The notes beneath the pieces are model-generated. The model saw only the letters and a program-made list of their open reading frames with translations. It was not told the DNA's origin and searched no databases. From contig NZ_FTMD01000018.1 in the NCBI RefSeq assembly GCF_900156155.1, positions 17,973 to 81,972 of the forward strand: a stretch of 64,000 nt of DNA. The letters run 5' to 3'. The DNA comes from Aromatoleum tolulyticum (GTDB taxonomy: Bacteria; Pseudomonadota; Gammaproteobacteria; Burkholderiales; Rhodocyclaceae). Within the stretch, counting starts at the first letter, position 1; each line of letters begins with the position of its first letter. Both the position numbers and the translations under genes were made by a program. Positions 31,335-44,910 of the stretch are shown here, one piece after another.

Positions 31335-34300
31335 GTGCGTCTCTCCAAGCTCAAACTCGCCGGTTTCAAGACCTTCGTCGATCCGACCACCGTCCTCACC
31401 CCCGGCAATCTCGTCGGTGTGGTGGGGCCGAACGGCTGCGGCAAGTCGAACATCATCGACGCGGTGCGCTGGGTGCTGGGCGAGACGCGCGCGAGCGCGC
31501 TGCGCGGCGAGTCGATGCAGGACGTGATCTTCAACGGCTCGACGACGCGCAAGCCGGTGTCGCGCGCGAGCGTCGAGCTGGTGTTCGACAACGCCGAGGG
31601 CCGTGCCGCGGGGCAGTGGTCGCGCTATGCGGAAATCTCGGTCAAGCGCGTGCTCGACCGCAGCGGCGAGTCGACCTACTTCCTCAACAACGTCCAGGTC
31701 CGGCGCAAGGATGTCATCGATCTCTTCCTCGGTACCGGTCTCGGCCCGCGCGCCTACGCGATCATCGAGCAGGGCATGATCTCGCGCATCATCGAGGCGC
31801 GTCCCGAGGAGGTGCGCGGCTTTCTCGAGGAGGCCGCGGGCGTCACGAAGTACCGCGAACGCCGGCGCGAGACCGAAGGCCGGCTGTCCGACGCGCGCGA
31901 CAACCTCGCCCGACTCGACGACATCCGCATGGAGCTCGGCGAGCGTATCGGACACCTGGAGGTGCAGGCGGAGATCGCCGCGCGCTACCGCGACCTGAAC
32001 GCCGCGCACACGCAGCGCCAGCAGCTGCTGTGGCTGCTCAAGCGCAACGAGGCGCGCGCCGAGCAGGCGCGCGTGGAGGGCGAACTCAATCAGCTGTCGT
32101 CGAAGATGGAGGCCGACAGCGCCCGCCTGCAGGAGCTCGAGAACGCCGTCGAGGAGGCGCGTGCGGGGCACTTCGAGGCATCCGAGGCCACGCACGCCGC
32201 GCAGTCGGATCTCTTTGCGGTGTCGGCGGAAGTGACGCGGCTGGAAGCCGAATTGCGCCACCTCGACGACGCGCGCAAGCGGCTGGAGGCGCGGCTCGCG
32301 CAGCTCGCGACCGACGAGGCACACTGGCAGGAGCGCCAGGCGGCGCTGGCGGCGGAGCGCGAGCGCTGGACCGGTCTGCTCGACAATGCGGCGATGCGCG
32401 CCGAGCAGGCCGAGGCGCGCCATGCCGAGATTGGCGAGCGCCTGCCCGAGGCGGAGGCCGCCCGGCAGGCTGCCGATACCACGGTTGCCGCGGCGCGGCG
32501 CGAACTCGCGCAGACCGAGCAGCAGCTGCGCGTCGAGGAGGCCAACCGCGCGAGCGCCGTACGCGCGATCGATGCGCTGAACCAGCGCCGCGGGCGCCTG
32601 ACGGGTGAATCGGGCGGTATCGAAGGGCCGGACGAGGCCGTGGTTGCGCAGCAGGAAACCCGCCTCGAAGCCCTGCGCGAGGCGCAGGAAGGCCATCAGG
32701 AGGAGCTCGCTGCGGTCCAGATGCGCCTGCCCGAGGCGCAGGCCGCGCTGAAGGCCGCGCTCGAGCATGAACGGCAGGTGCAGCGGCGCCTCACCGAACT
32801 ACGGGCGCGGCGCGATGCGCTCGTGCAGCTGCAGGCCAAGGTGCAGTCGCAGGGACAGCTGGGTGACTGGTTGAAGCGCCACAAGCTGGCGGAGCTGCCG
32901 CCGCTGTGGCGCGACCTGCGGGTCGAGCCGGGCTGGGAAATGGCGGTCGAGGCCATGCTGCGCGAGCGGCTGGCGGCGCTGACCGGCGACGTGAGCGAAG
33001 CGGCGCGCGCGATGTTCGACGACGCGCCGCCGGGATCCTTCGCGCTCGCCTTCGGCGACGGCGTGGAATCCGCCGCCGAGCCTGCGCCGCTGCCCGGTAC
33101 GTTCGCGCTGATGGACAAGATCTCGTTCGTGGACGAAGGGCTTCGGCCGGTCGTCGCCGACTGGCTGCGCGGTTGCCTGGCCACCGACGGCCTGGAGCCG
33201 TGGGTCGAGCGGCGCGGGGAACTCGCTGCGCACCAATGCCTCGTCGGACCGCGCGGGCAGATCCTCACACGGCACGCCCTGGTGCATTACGCGCCGGACA
33301 GCCGCACGCACGGCGTCATGGAGCGCCAGCGCGAGATCGACGGCCTGGCGGAACAGCAGCGCGGGCTCGAAATGGAGGCCCATATCGCCCACGACGCGCT
33401 GATTGCGGCCGAAGGCGTGACGGCCGAGCTGCAGGAACGCGGCAACGTGTTGCGGCGCGAGCTGCAGGCGGCGCAGCAGCAGGTGCATGCCGAGCAGGTC
33501 GAGCTCCTGAAGCTCACGCAGGCGCGGCAGCGCGCCGAGGAGCGCCGGGCGCAGCTCGCGCGCGACCTCGAGGACATCGTCCATCTCGAGTCCACCGAAC
33601 GCGAACACCTCGCCCGCGCGGAGATGGAGCAGGCGCGTGCGGCGGAGCTGGCCGAGCTGCAGCGCGAGCGCCTCGACGGCGCGCTGGAGGTGCTGGCGGA
33701 GCGCGACAACGTGCTGCGCGAGACGCGCTCGCTCGAACAGGCGCTCGCGCGCGAACTACAGGAAGCGCGTTTTTCGGAGCGCGAGTGCGCGGGCAAGCTC
33801 GAAGACATCGCGCGCAATCTGCAGCTCGCCGGCGAACAGCTCGAACGGATCGCGGTGGAGGTCGAGGCGCGCCGGCACGAGCTCGACGCGACCGACAGCG
33901 GTCGCAGCCGCGACGCGCTGCAGGAGGCGCTGGAGCTGCGTGCGAGCCGCGAAGCGGGGCTGGCGGCGCGGCGCGACGCGCTGGAAACGGCGGCGATGCG
34001 GCTCAGGCAGACCGAGGAGCTGCGTCTGCGCACCGAGCAGGAGGCGGCGCCCGCTCGCGGACGGGTGGCCGAGCTGCGGCTCGCCGTGCAGGCGGCGGAG
34101 CTCGCGGCGGCGCAGTTCGACGAGCGGCTGGCCGAGGCGCAGGCTGACGAGGCGGCGCTGCAGCCCCTGCTCGCGCCGGACCTGCGCGAGGGCTCGCTGG
34201 TGCGGGAAGTCGGGCGGCTTGCGCGCGAAATCGCGGAACTGGGCCAGGTCAACCTGGCGGCACTGGACGAATTGCGCAGCGCGCAGGAGCGCAAGGGCTA

Positions 34301-34862
34301 TCTCGACGCGCAGTTCGATGACCTGACGCAGGCGATCGAGACGCTGGAGGATGCCATCCGGCGCATCGACCGCGAGACGCGCGAGCAGCTGCAGGACACC
34401 TACAATACCGTGACGCAGCATTTCGGCACGCTCTTCCCGCAGCTCTTCGGCGGCGGGCAGGCGCGGCTGGTGCTCACCGGCGACGAAATCCTCGACGCGG
34501 GGATCCAGATCGTTGCTCAACCGCCCGGTAAGAAGAACAGCTCGATCCACCTGCTGTCCGGCGGCGAGAAGGCGCTCACCGCGATTGCGCTGGTGTTCTC
34601 GATGTTCCAGTTGAATCCTGCGCCATTCTGCATGCTTGACGAGGTCGACGCGCCGCTGGACGATACGAATACCGAGCGTTATTGCCAGATGGTGAAGCGC
34701 ATGTCATCACAGACACAGTTCATCTTCATCAGCCACAGCAAGATCACGATGGAGATCGCGCAGCAGCTCGTGGGGGTGACGATGCAGGAACAGGGTGCCT
34801 CGCGCGTGGTGGAAGTGGATATGGAAGAGGCGCTGCGCCTGGCGGAGCCGGCAGCGGCCTGA
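31335..34862 (+). CDS. smc: Chromosome segregation protein SMC
   Basis: SMC is a condensin ATPase that organises and segregates the chromosome. The start is GTG 31335 (RLSKLKLAGFKTFVDPTTVL), giving 1175 aa. Walker A GPNGCGKSNIIDA is near 33-45. Two long coiled coils rich in Glu, Arg, Ala and Gln flank a hinge near 510-640. The C-terminal head carries signature LLSGGEKALTA and Walker B CMLDEVDAPLDD. zipA and ligA follow, a common betaproteobacterial order. Confidence 0.96.
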   Translation: MRLSKLKLAGFKTFVDPTTVLTPGNLVGVVGPNGCGKSNIIDAVRWVLGETRASALRGESMQDVIFNGSTTRKPVSRASVELVFDNAEGRAAGQWSRYAEISVKRVLDRSGESTYFLNNVQVRRKDVIDLFLGTGLGPRAYAIIEQGMISRIIEARPEEVRGFLEEAAGVTKYRERRRETEGRLSDARDNLARLDDIRMELGERIGHLEVQAEIAARYRDLNAAHTQRQQLLWLLKRNEARAEQARVEGELNQLSSKMEADSARLQELENAVEEARAGHFEASEATHAAQSDLFAVSAEVTRLEAELRHLDDARKRLEARLAQLATDEAHWQERQAALAAERERWTGLLDNAAMRAEQAEARHAEIGERLPEAEAARQAADTTVAAARRELAQTEQQLRVEEANRASAVRAIDALNQRRGRLTGESGGIEGPDEAVVAQQETRLEALREAQEGHQEELAAVQMRLPEAQAALKAALEHERQVQRRLTELRARRDALVQLQAKVQSQGQLGDWLKRHKLAELPPLWRDLRVEPGWEMAVEAMLRERLAALTGDVSEAARAMFDDAPPGSFALAFGDGVESAAEPAPLPGTFALMDKISFVDEGLRPVVADWLRGCLATDGLEPWVERRGELAAHQCLVGPRGQILTRHALVHYAPDSRTHGVMERQREIDGLAEQQRGLEMEAHIAHDALIAAEGVTAELQERGNVLRRELQAAQQQVHAEQVELLKLTQARQRAEERRAQLARDLEDIVHLESTEREHLARAEMEQARAAELAELQRERLDGALEVLAERDNVLRETRSLEQALARELQEARFSERECAGKLEDIARNLQLAGEQLERIAVEVEARRHELDATDSGRSRDALQEALELRASREAGLAARRDALETAAMRLRQTEELRLRTEQEAAPARGRVAELRLAVQAAELAAAQFDERLAEAQADEAALQPLLAPDLREGSLVREVGRLAREIAELGQVNLAALDELRSAQERKGYLDAQFDDLTQAIETLEDAIRRIDRETREQLQDTYNTVTQHFGTLFPQLFGGGQARLVLTGDEILDAGIQIVAQPPGKKNSSIHLLSGGEKALTAIALVFSMFQLNPAPFCMLDEVDAPLDDTNTERYCQMVKRMSSQTQFIFISHSKITMEIAQQLVGVTMQEQGASRVVEVDMEEALRLAEPAAA

Positions 34863-34976
34863 ACATGAGCGCCGCCGCGCGCCGGAACGGTGACGCTGCG
34901 GCAAGGTTTGATTGCGAAGCCCAGAGAATTGCGAGGCCCGCTGCGCGATGCGGCGGGACCGACAACGGGAAGGAAG

Positions 34977-38116
<3,140 letters not shown>

Positions 38117-38177
38117 GAATATGGCACGGACCAGACGCCGGGCTGAAGTAGACGATGAAACAAGGGAGAGTCATCCA

Positions 38178-39050
38178 ATGAAAAAGGTCACCAAGGCGGT
38201 CTTCCCGGTCGCCGGCATGGGCACGCGCTTTCTGCCGGCCACCAAGGCCAGCCCGAAGGAAATGCTGCCGATCGTCGACAAGCCGTTGATCCAGTACGCG
38301 GTCGAAGAGGCGGTCGCGGCCGGCATCACCGACATGATCTTCATCACCGGGCGCACCAAGCGCTCGATCGAGGACCATTTCGACAAGGCCTACGAGCTGG
38401 AAACGGAACTCGAAGCGCGAGGCAAGAAGGAGTTGCTGGCGCTGGTGCAGCGGACGGTGCCCAAGGGCGTGAACTGCATCTACATCCGCCAGTCCGAAGC
38501 GCTCGGCCTGGGGCACGCGGTGCTGTGCGCCGCGCCGGTTGTCGGCGACGAGCCTTTCGCGGTGATCCTCGCCGATGACCTGCTGGACAACTACGGCGCC
38601 GAGCCGATCATGCAGCAGATGGTCGGCGTGTACAACTACAACCGCTGTTCGGTGCTGGGCACGATGAACGTGCCGCGCGAAGACACCCGCCAGTACGGCA
38701 TCGTCAGCACCGAGAGCCAGCAGGGCGACGTGCAGCGCGTGACCGGCATCGTCGAGAAGCCGAAGCCCGAGGAGGCGCCGACGACGCAGGCCGTGGTCGG
38801 GCGTTATATTCTGACTCCGCATATCTTCGACCACCTGCGCTCGATCAAGCCGGGCGCTGGCGGCGAACTGCAGCTGACCGACGCGATCGCGTCCTTGCTC
38901 AAGGAAGAGGCGGTGCTGTCCTACCAGTTCCAGGGCGTGCGCTACGACTGTGGCTCCAAGCTCGGCTATCTGAAGGCGACCGTCGAGCTCGGCTTGCGTC
39001 ATCCGGAAGTCGGCACCGACTTCGCAGCGTATCTGGCGGATCGCAAGTAA
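38178..39050 (+). CDS. galU: UTP--glucose-1-phosphate uridylyltransferase
   Basis: GalU makes UDP-glucose for envelope polysaccharides. ATG 38178 with GGGAG upstream gives 290 aa. The nucleotide-binding loop [20 protein letters not shown], metal site VILADDLLD and EKPKPEEAP are typical. It stands alone after ligA with a 61-base gap and is followed by terminators. Confidence 0.95.
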   Translation: MKKVTKAVFPVAGMGTRFLPATKASPKEMLPIVDKPLIQYAVEEAVAAGITDMIFITGRTKRSIEDHFDKAYELETELEARGKKELLALVQRTVPKGVNCIYIRQSEALGLGHAVLCAAPVVGDEPFAVILADDLLDNYGAEPIMQQMVGVYNYNRCSVLGTMNVPREDTRQYGIVSTESQQGDVQRVTGIVEKPKPEEAPTTQAVVGRYILTPHIFDHLRSIKPGAGGELQLTDAIASLLKEEAVLSYQFQGVRYDCGSKLGYLKATVELGLRHPEVGTDFAAYLADRK

Positions 39051-39052
39051 TC

Positions 39053-39076
39053 CCGACCGCCCTGATGGGCGGTCGG
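39053..39076 (+). terminator. Stem-loop after galU
   Basis: A 10-base perfect stem (39053-39062 with 39067-39076) and loop TGAT begin two bases after the galU stop. No T-run follows, so it probably supports the next terminator or protects the mRNA end. Confidence 0.5.
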
Positions 39077-39081
39077 AAATG

Positions 39082-39113
39082 AAAAAAGGCGCTGCAGATG
39101 CAGCGCCTTTTTT
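39082..39113. terminator. Bidirectional rho-independent terminator between galU and typA
   Basis: GGCGCTGC/GCAGCGCC forms the core stem, flanked by AAAAAA on one side and TTTTTT on the other, so it can stop both galU (+) and typA (-) transcripts. Confidence 0.88.
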
Positions 39114-39152
39114 GTCGCCCCGCCGGATTCAACCCGGTGGTCGCGGTCAGCC

Positions 39153-40970
<1,818 letters not shown>

Positions 40971-41000
40971 TTGGGACCGGAAGTCTTTGAAAAGTTTTTA

Positions 41001-41009
41001 ATTTTAGCA
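41001..41009 (-). promoter_or_regulatory. Candidate extended -10 promoter for typA
   Basis: Read on the minus strand this is TGcTAAAAT, about 30 bases before the typA start. The -35 is poor, as usual for extended -10 promoters. Confidence 0.45.
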
Positions 41010-41146
41010 CGCGGTGCGGCGTCGCAGCATGTGACGTCGGGTGCGGGAGCGTCGCGGCGATGCCTGGACGGGCTGCCGCAGGGCTGTCGGTGGCGCACAC
41101 CGGAGGGCTGCCGCCACCCTCCGGCCGAGGGCGGAGACGGGCCGCG

Positions 41147-41155
41147 TGCTAGAAT
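41147..41155 (+). promoter_or_regulatory. Candidate extended -10 promoter for the MTA/MTI phosphorylase
   Basis: TGcTAGAAT lies 29 bases before the start codon at 41185. It has the same layout as the typA element on the other strand. Confidence 0.45.
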
Positions 41156-41184
41156 CGGCGCCGTTTTTCAAGGAGACAGGCTTC

Positions 41185-41925
41185 ATGCTCGCGATCATCG
41201 GCGGGACCGGACTCACCCAGCTTTCGACGCTCGAAATCACCCGCCGCGAAGTTGCGCGCACGCCCTACGGCGAACCGTCCGGCGCGCTCACATTCGGCAA
41301 GCTGGCAGAAAAGCCGGTCGTGTTCCTGGCGCGCCACGGCTACGGCCACACGATTCCTCCGCATCAGGTGAACTACCGGGCCAATATCTGGGCCCTGAAG
41401 CATGCGAAGGTGTCGGCGATCGTGTCGGTCGCGTCGGTGGGCGGCATCCGTCCGGAATTCGGGCCGGGAGCGATGGTGGTGCCGAACCAGATCATCGACT
41501 ACACATGGGGCCGCAAGAGCACCTATTTCGAGGGCGGCGAATCGGCGGTGCATCACATCGATTTCACCCACCCTTACGACGAACCGCTGCGCAAGCGCAT
41601 CCTCGCGGCCGCGGCGGCGATGGGCGAGGCGATGTACGACGGCGGCGTGTACGCCGCGACACAGGGGCCGCGCCTCGAGACGGCGGCCGAGATCAATCGC
41701 CTGGAGCGCGACGGCGCCGACCTGGTCGGCATGACGGGCATGCCCGAGGCGGCCCTTGCACGCGAACTGAACCTGCCTTACGCGGCGATCAACGTGGTCG
41801 CGAACTTCGCCGCCGGTCGCGGCGCGAGCGAGACCGGGATCCAGTTCAGCAGCATCGAGGTGGTGCTGCAGGAGGCGATGATGCGGGTGCGCCGCGTCCT
41901 CGAGGAGGTCTGCCGCTCGTCCTGA
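41185..41925 (+). CDS. S-methyl-5'-thioadenosine or thioinosine phosphorylase
   Basis: This is a PNP-family phosphorylase acting in purine and methionine salvage. ATG 41185 with AAGGAG upstream gives 246 aa. The N-terminus LAIIGGTGLTQL, RHGYGHTIPPHQVNYRANIW, and GMTGMPEAALARELNLPYA are visible. The sequence resembles the methylthioinosine phosphorylase known from Pseudomonas (MTIP) as much as MtnP, so substrate preference is open. Confidence 0.88.
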   Translation: MLAIIGGTGLTQLSTLEITRREVARTPYGEPSGALTFGKLAEKPVVFLARHGYGHTIPPHQVNYRANIWALKHAKVSAIVSVASVGGIRPEFGPGAMVVPNQIIDYTWGRKSTYFEGGESAVHHIDFTHPYDEPLRKRILAAAAAMGEAMYDGGVYAATQGPRLETAAEINRLERDGADLVGMTGMPEAALARELNLPYAAINVVANFAAGRGASETGIQFSSIEVVLQEAMMRVRRVLEEVCRSS

Positions 41926-41959
41926 GCGTCAGGAGACCGGCCCGCGCAGCCTGCCGCCG

Positions 41960-42370
41960 TTACCAGTAGAACGCCGTTTGCCGCTGGCCCTTGGCGGGAA
42001 GGCGGGTTTCGCGCACCTGCTGCTTTCCGGCGTTGGTTGCCGCGACGCGGTAATCGCCGGCCGGCAGACGGGCTAACACGAACGGGCCCTGTGCAATGAG
42101 TTCGAGCACCTTGCGCCCGTCGCGGGCCGTCACGACGACTTCGGTGTCGGACAGGTAGGAGCCGCCTTTCTCGGCGAAGAGGAGCTTGAGGTTGTAGTCG
42201 GCAGCCGTGAAGAACAGCTGTTCGCGCTCTTCGAGACTCACGCCGCCGGAGAGGTAGGGCACGCCTTCGTATTCGCCCCGTTGCAGGGCCGTTTCCTGCG
42301 CATTCGCTGCCGGTGCCGGGAATGTCATGGCAAGGGCGAGCAGTGTCGTGACGATCGATCGTGCATTCAC
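41960..42370 (-). CDS. Secreted hypothetical protein with carboxypeptidase-regulatory-like fold
   Basis: I do not recognise this 136-residue protein. It has a signal peptide with hydrophobic core at about 6-17 and likely cleavage after Ala24 (ANA-Q). The rest looks all-beta, with the segment LPAGDYRVAATNAGK typical of carboxypeptidase-regulatory or transthyretin-like domains. It is probably periplasmic. It lies downstream of the PEBP gene on the same strand, 53 bases away. Confidence 0.7.
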   Translation of the reverse strand: MNARSIVTTLLALAMTFPAPAANAQETALQRGEYEGVPYLSGGVSLEEREQLFFTAADYNLKLLFAEKGGSYLSDTEVVVTARDGRKVLELIAQGPFVLARLPAGDYRVAATNAGKQQVRETRLPAKGQRQTAFYW

Positions 42371-42423
42371 GGTATCACCTCCTTCGAGTGCGGAGCGACC
42401 GCACGGGGCGGCCCTCCGATGTC

Positions 42424-42897
42424 TTACTGACGCTCGAACGTGCCGATGAGTTCAGTCTGTGCGAGGACGTGGGCGCGGATTTCCGTTTCGAGGCGGGCTT
42501 TGGTGGGGTGCGCGAGGTCGGGCAGGACGGTATCCAGCGCGTAGAGTTTGTGGAAGTAGCGGTGGCGGCCGATAGGCGGGCAGGGGCCGCCGTAGCCGGT
42601 GCGCTTCCAGTCGTTGAGGCCTTCGAGCGTGCCGGGCGGCAGGGCTGCCGCGGCAACGGCCTCGGGCAGGCCGTCTGCGGTCGCGGGGATGTTGTACAGC
42701 ACCCAGTGTACCCACGTCATTTTGGGCGCGGCCGGATCGGGTGCGTCGGGGTCGTCGACGATCAGCACGAGACTTCGCGTGCCCGGCGGAAGGCCGCTCC
42801 ACGCGAGCGGGGGCGATATGTTGCGGCCGTCGCAGGTGTGCGCGGCCGGCATCGCTTTTCCATGTTCGAAGACGCTCGAGGTCAGTGTCAGGCTCAT
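42424..42897 (-). CDS. YbhB/YbcL family PEBP-like protein
   Basis: This is a phosphatidylethanolamine-binding-fold protein (Raf kinase inhibitor-like), 157 aa, with no signal peptide. The anion-pocket motifs DDPDAPDP and GYGGPCPPIGRHRYFH are intact. Its biological role in bacteria is not settled. It lies 27 bases after the nicotinate phosphoribosyltransferase gene. Confidence 0.9.
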   Translation of the reverse strand: MSLTLTSSVFEHGKAMPAAHTCDGRNISPPLAWSGLPPGTRSLVLIVDDPDAPDPAAPKMTWVHWVLYNIPATADGLPEAVAAAALPPGTLEGLNDWKRTGYGGPCPPIGRHRYFHKLYALDTVLPDLAHPTKARLETEIRAHVLAQTELIGTFERQ

Positions 42898-42924
42898 GAT
42901 CGGTTCTCCGGTCGGGTGCGCGCC

Positions 42925-44283
42925 TCAGCGCACTGCGGGCGAGGTGGATTGCAGGCGCCGGTCGACGGTTTCCGCGAGCTCGCGCAGCGCAGCGGAAACG
43001 GTGACCGGCGGTGCTTCGGCGGGGGCGATCTGCCGCATGCGCGGAGGCAGCGCCGCGAGGTTCGCGGCGGCCTGCGCGCGCACCGCGGCGAGCGGTGGTG
43101 ACGCGGCGAGGCGCTTGCCGGCGCGCATCACGGGGACGAGCAGGGGTTCTCCGTCCGCGGGGTCGTCCACGGTCGTGAGCAGGTCGCCGGCGAGGCCGCC
43201 GTCGGCGTCGCGATGCCGGTATACCTGCTTGCGGCCGGGCCACGTCGCCTTGCCTTCCGAGCGTTTGCGGCGCGGCTGCCCGTCGTATTCCTGCAGCTTG
43301 TAGGCGCAGTCGAGCCAGGGCTGGTCCGCGGAGGTGTTCATGCGCGTGCCGACGCCGAAGCCGTCGATCGGCGCACCCGAGGCGACCAGGTCGTGCACGG
43401 CGTATTCGTCGAGATTGCCGCTGACGAAGATGCGCACCCTGGGCAGGCCTTCGCCGTCGAGGATCGCGCGCACGCGGCGCGCATGTTCGGCGAGGTCGCC
43501 GCTGTCGATGCGCACGGCCTGGATCGCGATGCCGTCGGGCGCGAGGCGGGCGGCGAGATCCGCGAGCTTGCGCGCGGCGGACTCGGTGTCGTAGGTGTCG
43601 ATCAGCATCGTGTTCGCCGCAGGTTGCGAGCGGGCGAAGTGTTCGAAGGCGGCGGCTTCGTCGTCGTGGGCCTGGATGAAGGAGTGGGCCATCGTGCCGT
43701 AGAGCGGGATGCCCCATTGCATGCCGGCGGCGACCGTCGCGGTGCCGTCGAAGCCGGCGAGATGGCTCGCGCGCGCGGAGAGCAGGCCCGCCTCGGCGCC
43801 GTGCGCGCGGCGCAGGCCGAAATCGACGAGCAGGCGGCCCTGCGCGGCGAGGGTGCAGCGCGCGGCCTTGGCGGCGACCATGGTCTGAAACTGCAGCAGG
43901 TTGATGATGCGGGTCTCGACGAGCTGCGCCTGCGGCAGCGGGGCGGTGACGCGCAGGATGGGCTCGTCGGCGAAGAACACCGTGCCTTCGGGCATCGCGT
44001 CGACGTCGCCGGTGAAGCGCAGCGTCGCGAGCCAGTCGATGAACTCGCGGTGGAAGCGCCCGCAACCGGCGAGCCATGCGAGCTCCTCGTCGCTGAAGCG
44101 CAGGGTCTCGAGGTAGTCGAGGACCTGCTCGAGGCCGGCCGCGACCAGGAAGTTGCGCTGTTCGGGCAGGCGCCGCACGAAGAACTCGAACGACGCGGTC
44201 TTCGTCATGCCGCCGTCGAAATAGGCCTGCAGCATGGTGAGCTGGTAGAGGTCGGTGAGCAGTGCGGGGGCGGACGGGGTCAT
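42925..44283 (-). CDS. pncB: Nicotinate phosphoribosyltransferase
   Basis: This enzyme converts nicotinate and PRPP to nicotinate mononucleotide in NAD salvage. ATG 44283 gives 452 aa. N-terminal TDLYQLTMLQAYF, the segment DFGLRRAHGAEAGL and IRIDSGDLAEHARRVR-like text (AVRIDSGDL) are typical of the long NAPRTase type. It overlaps the nicotinamidase stop by four bases, so the two are co-translated. Confidence 0.93.
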   Translation of the reverse strand: MTPSAPALLTDLYQLTMLQAYFDGGMTKTASFEFFVRRLPEQRNFLVAAGLEQVLDYLETLRFSDEELAWLAGCGRFHREFIDWLATLRFTGDVDAMPEGTVFFADEPILRVTAPLPQAQLVETRIINLLQFQTMVAAKAARCTLAAQGRLLVDFGLRRAHGAEAGLLSARASHLAGFDGTATVAAGMQWGIPLYGTMAHSFIQAHDDEAAAFEHFARSQPAANTMLIDTYDTESAARKLADLAARLAPDGIAIQAVRIDSGDLAEHARRVRAILDGEGLPRVRIFVSGNLDEYAVHDLVASGAPIDGFGVGTRMNTSADQPWLDCAYKLQEYDGQPRRKRSEGKATWPGRKQVYRHRDADGGLAGDLLTTVDDPADGEPLLVPVMRAGKRLAASPPLAAVRAQAAANLAALPPRMRQIAPAEAPPVTVSAALRELAETVDRRLQSTSPAVR

Positions 44284-44885
44284 GCGGGATCCCCGATGGC
44301 GGCGGACGCGATCGTGCGTGCGCCGAGGCGTGTCATGTCGTCGATGGCGCGCCGGCCGTCGCCGGGCGCGACGTCCACGGCGCGGATCGCGTCGGTGAGC
44401 AGGATCACGTCGTAGCCGTGGGCGAGGCCGTCGCGCACGGTGTTCAGGACGCAGTAGTCGGTCGCGAGGCCGCCGACCAGCAGGCGGCGCACGCCCGCGG
44501 CCTGCAGCCGGTCGTGCAGGTCGGTGCCGCCGAAGCCCGAGTAGGCGTCGAGCGCGGTGGTGACGGCCTTGGAGACGATGGTGGCGGATGCGGGCAGGGC
44601 GAGGGCGGGCGCGAAGGCCGCGCCGGGCGTCCCGGCGATGCAGTGCGGCGGCCACGGACCGCCGCGGGCATGGAACGAACAGTGGTCCGGCGGGTGCCAG
44701 TCGCGCGTGGCGACGACGGGCAGGCGGAGCCGCGTGCAGCGTGCGATCAGTGCGTTCAGCGGCGCGACGACTTCGTCACCCTGCGGTACGGCGAGGCTGC
44801 CGCCGGGGAGGAAGTCGTTCTGCACGTCGACGATGACCAGCGCATCGCCGGGCTGCAGGGTGATCGGTGCGGCGGGGCTGTGCAT
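44280..44885 (-). CDS. pncA: Nicotinamidase
   Basis: This enzyme hydrolyses nicotinamide to nicotinate, feeding the next gene. It is 201 aa. The catalytic triad is Asp20 (IVDVQNDF), Lys106 (VSKAVTT) and Cys145 (TDYCVLN); metal ligands Asp62, His64 and His68 lie in RDWHPPDH. The pair makes a complete two-step salvage unit. Confidence 0.95.
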   Translation of the reverse strand: MHSPAAPITLQPGDALVIVDVQNDFLPGGSLAVPQGDEVVAPLNALIARCTRLRLPVVATRDWHPPDHCSFHARGGPWPPHCIAGTPGAAFAPALALPASATIVSKAVTTALDAYSGFGGTDLHDRLQAAGVRRLLVGGLATDYCVLNTVRDGLAHGYDVILLTDAIRAVDVAPGDGRRAIDDMTRLGARTIASAAIGDPA

Positions 44886-44910
44886 CGTGCTCCTCCGGTG
44901 TTCTACGTCT

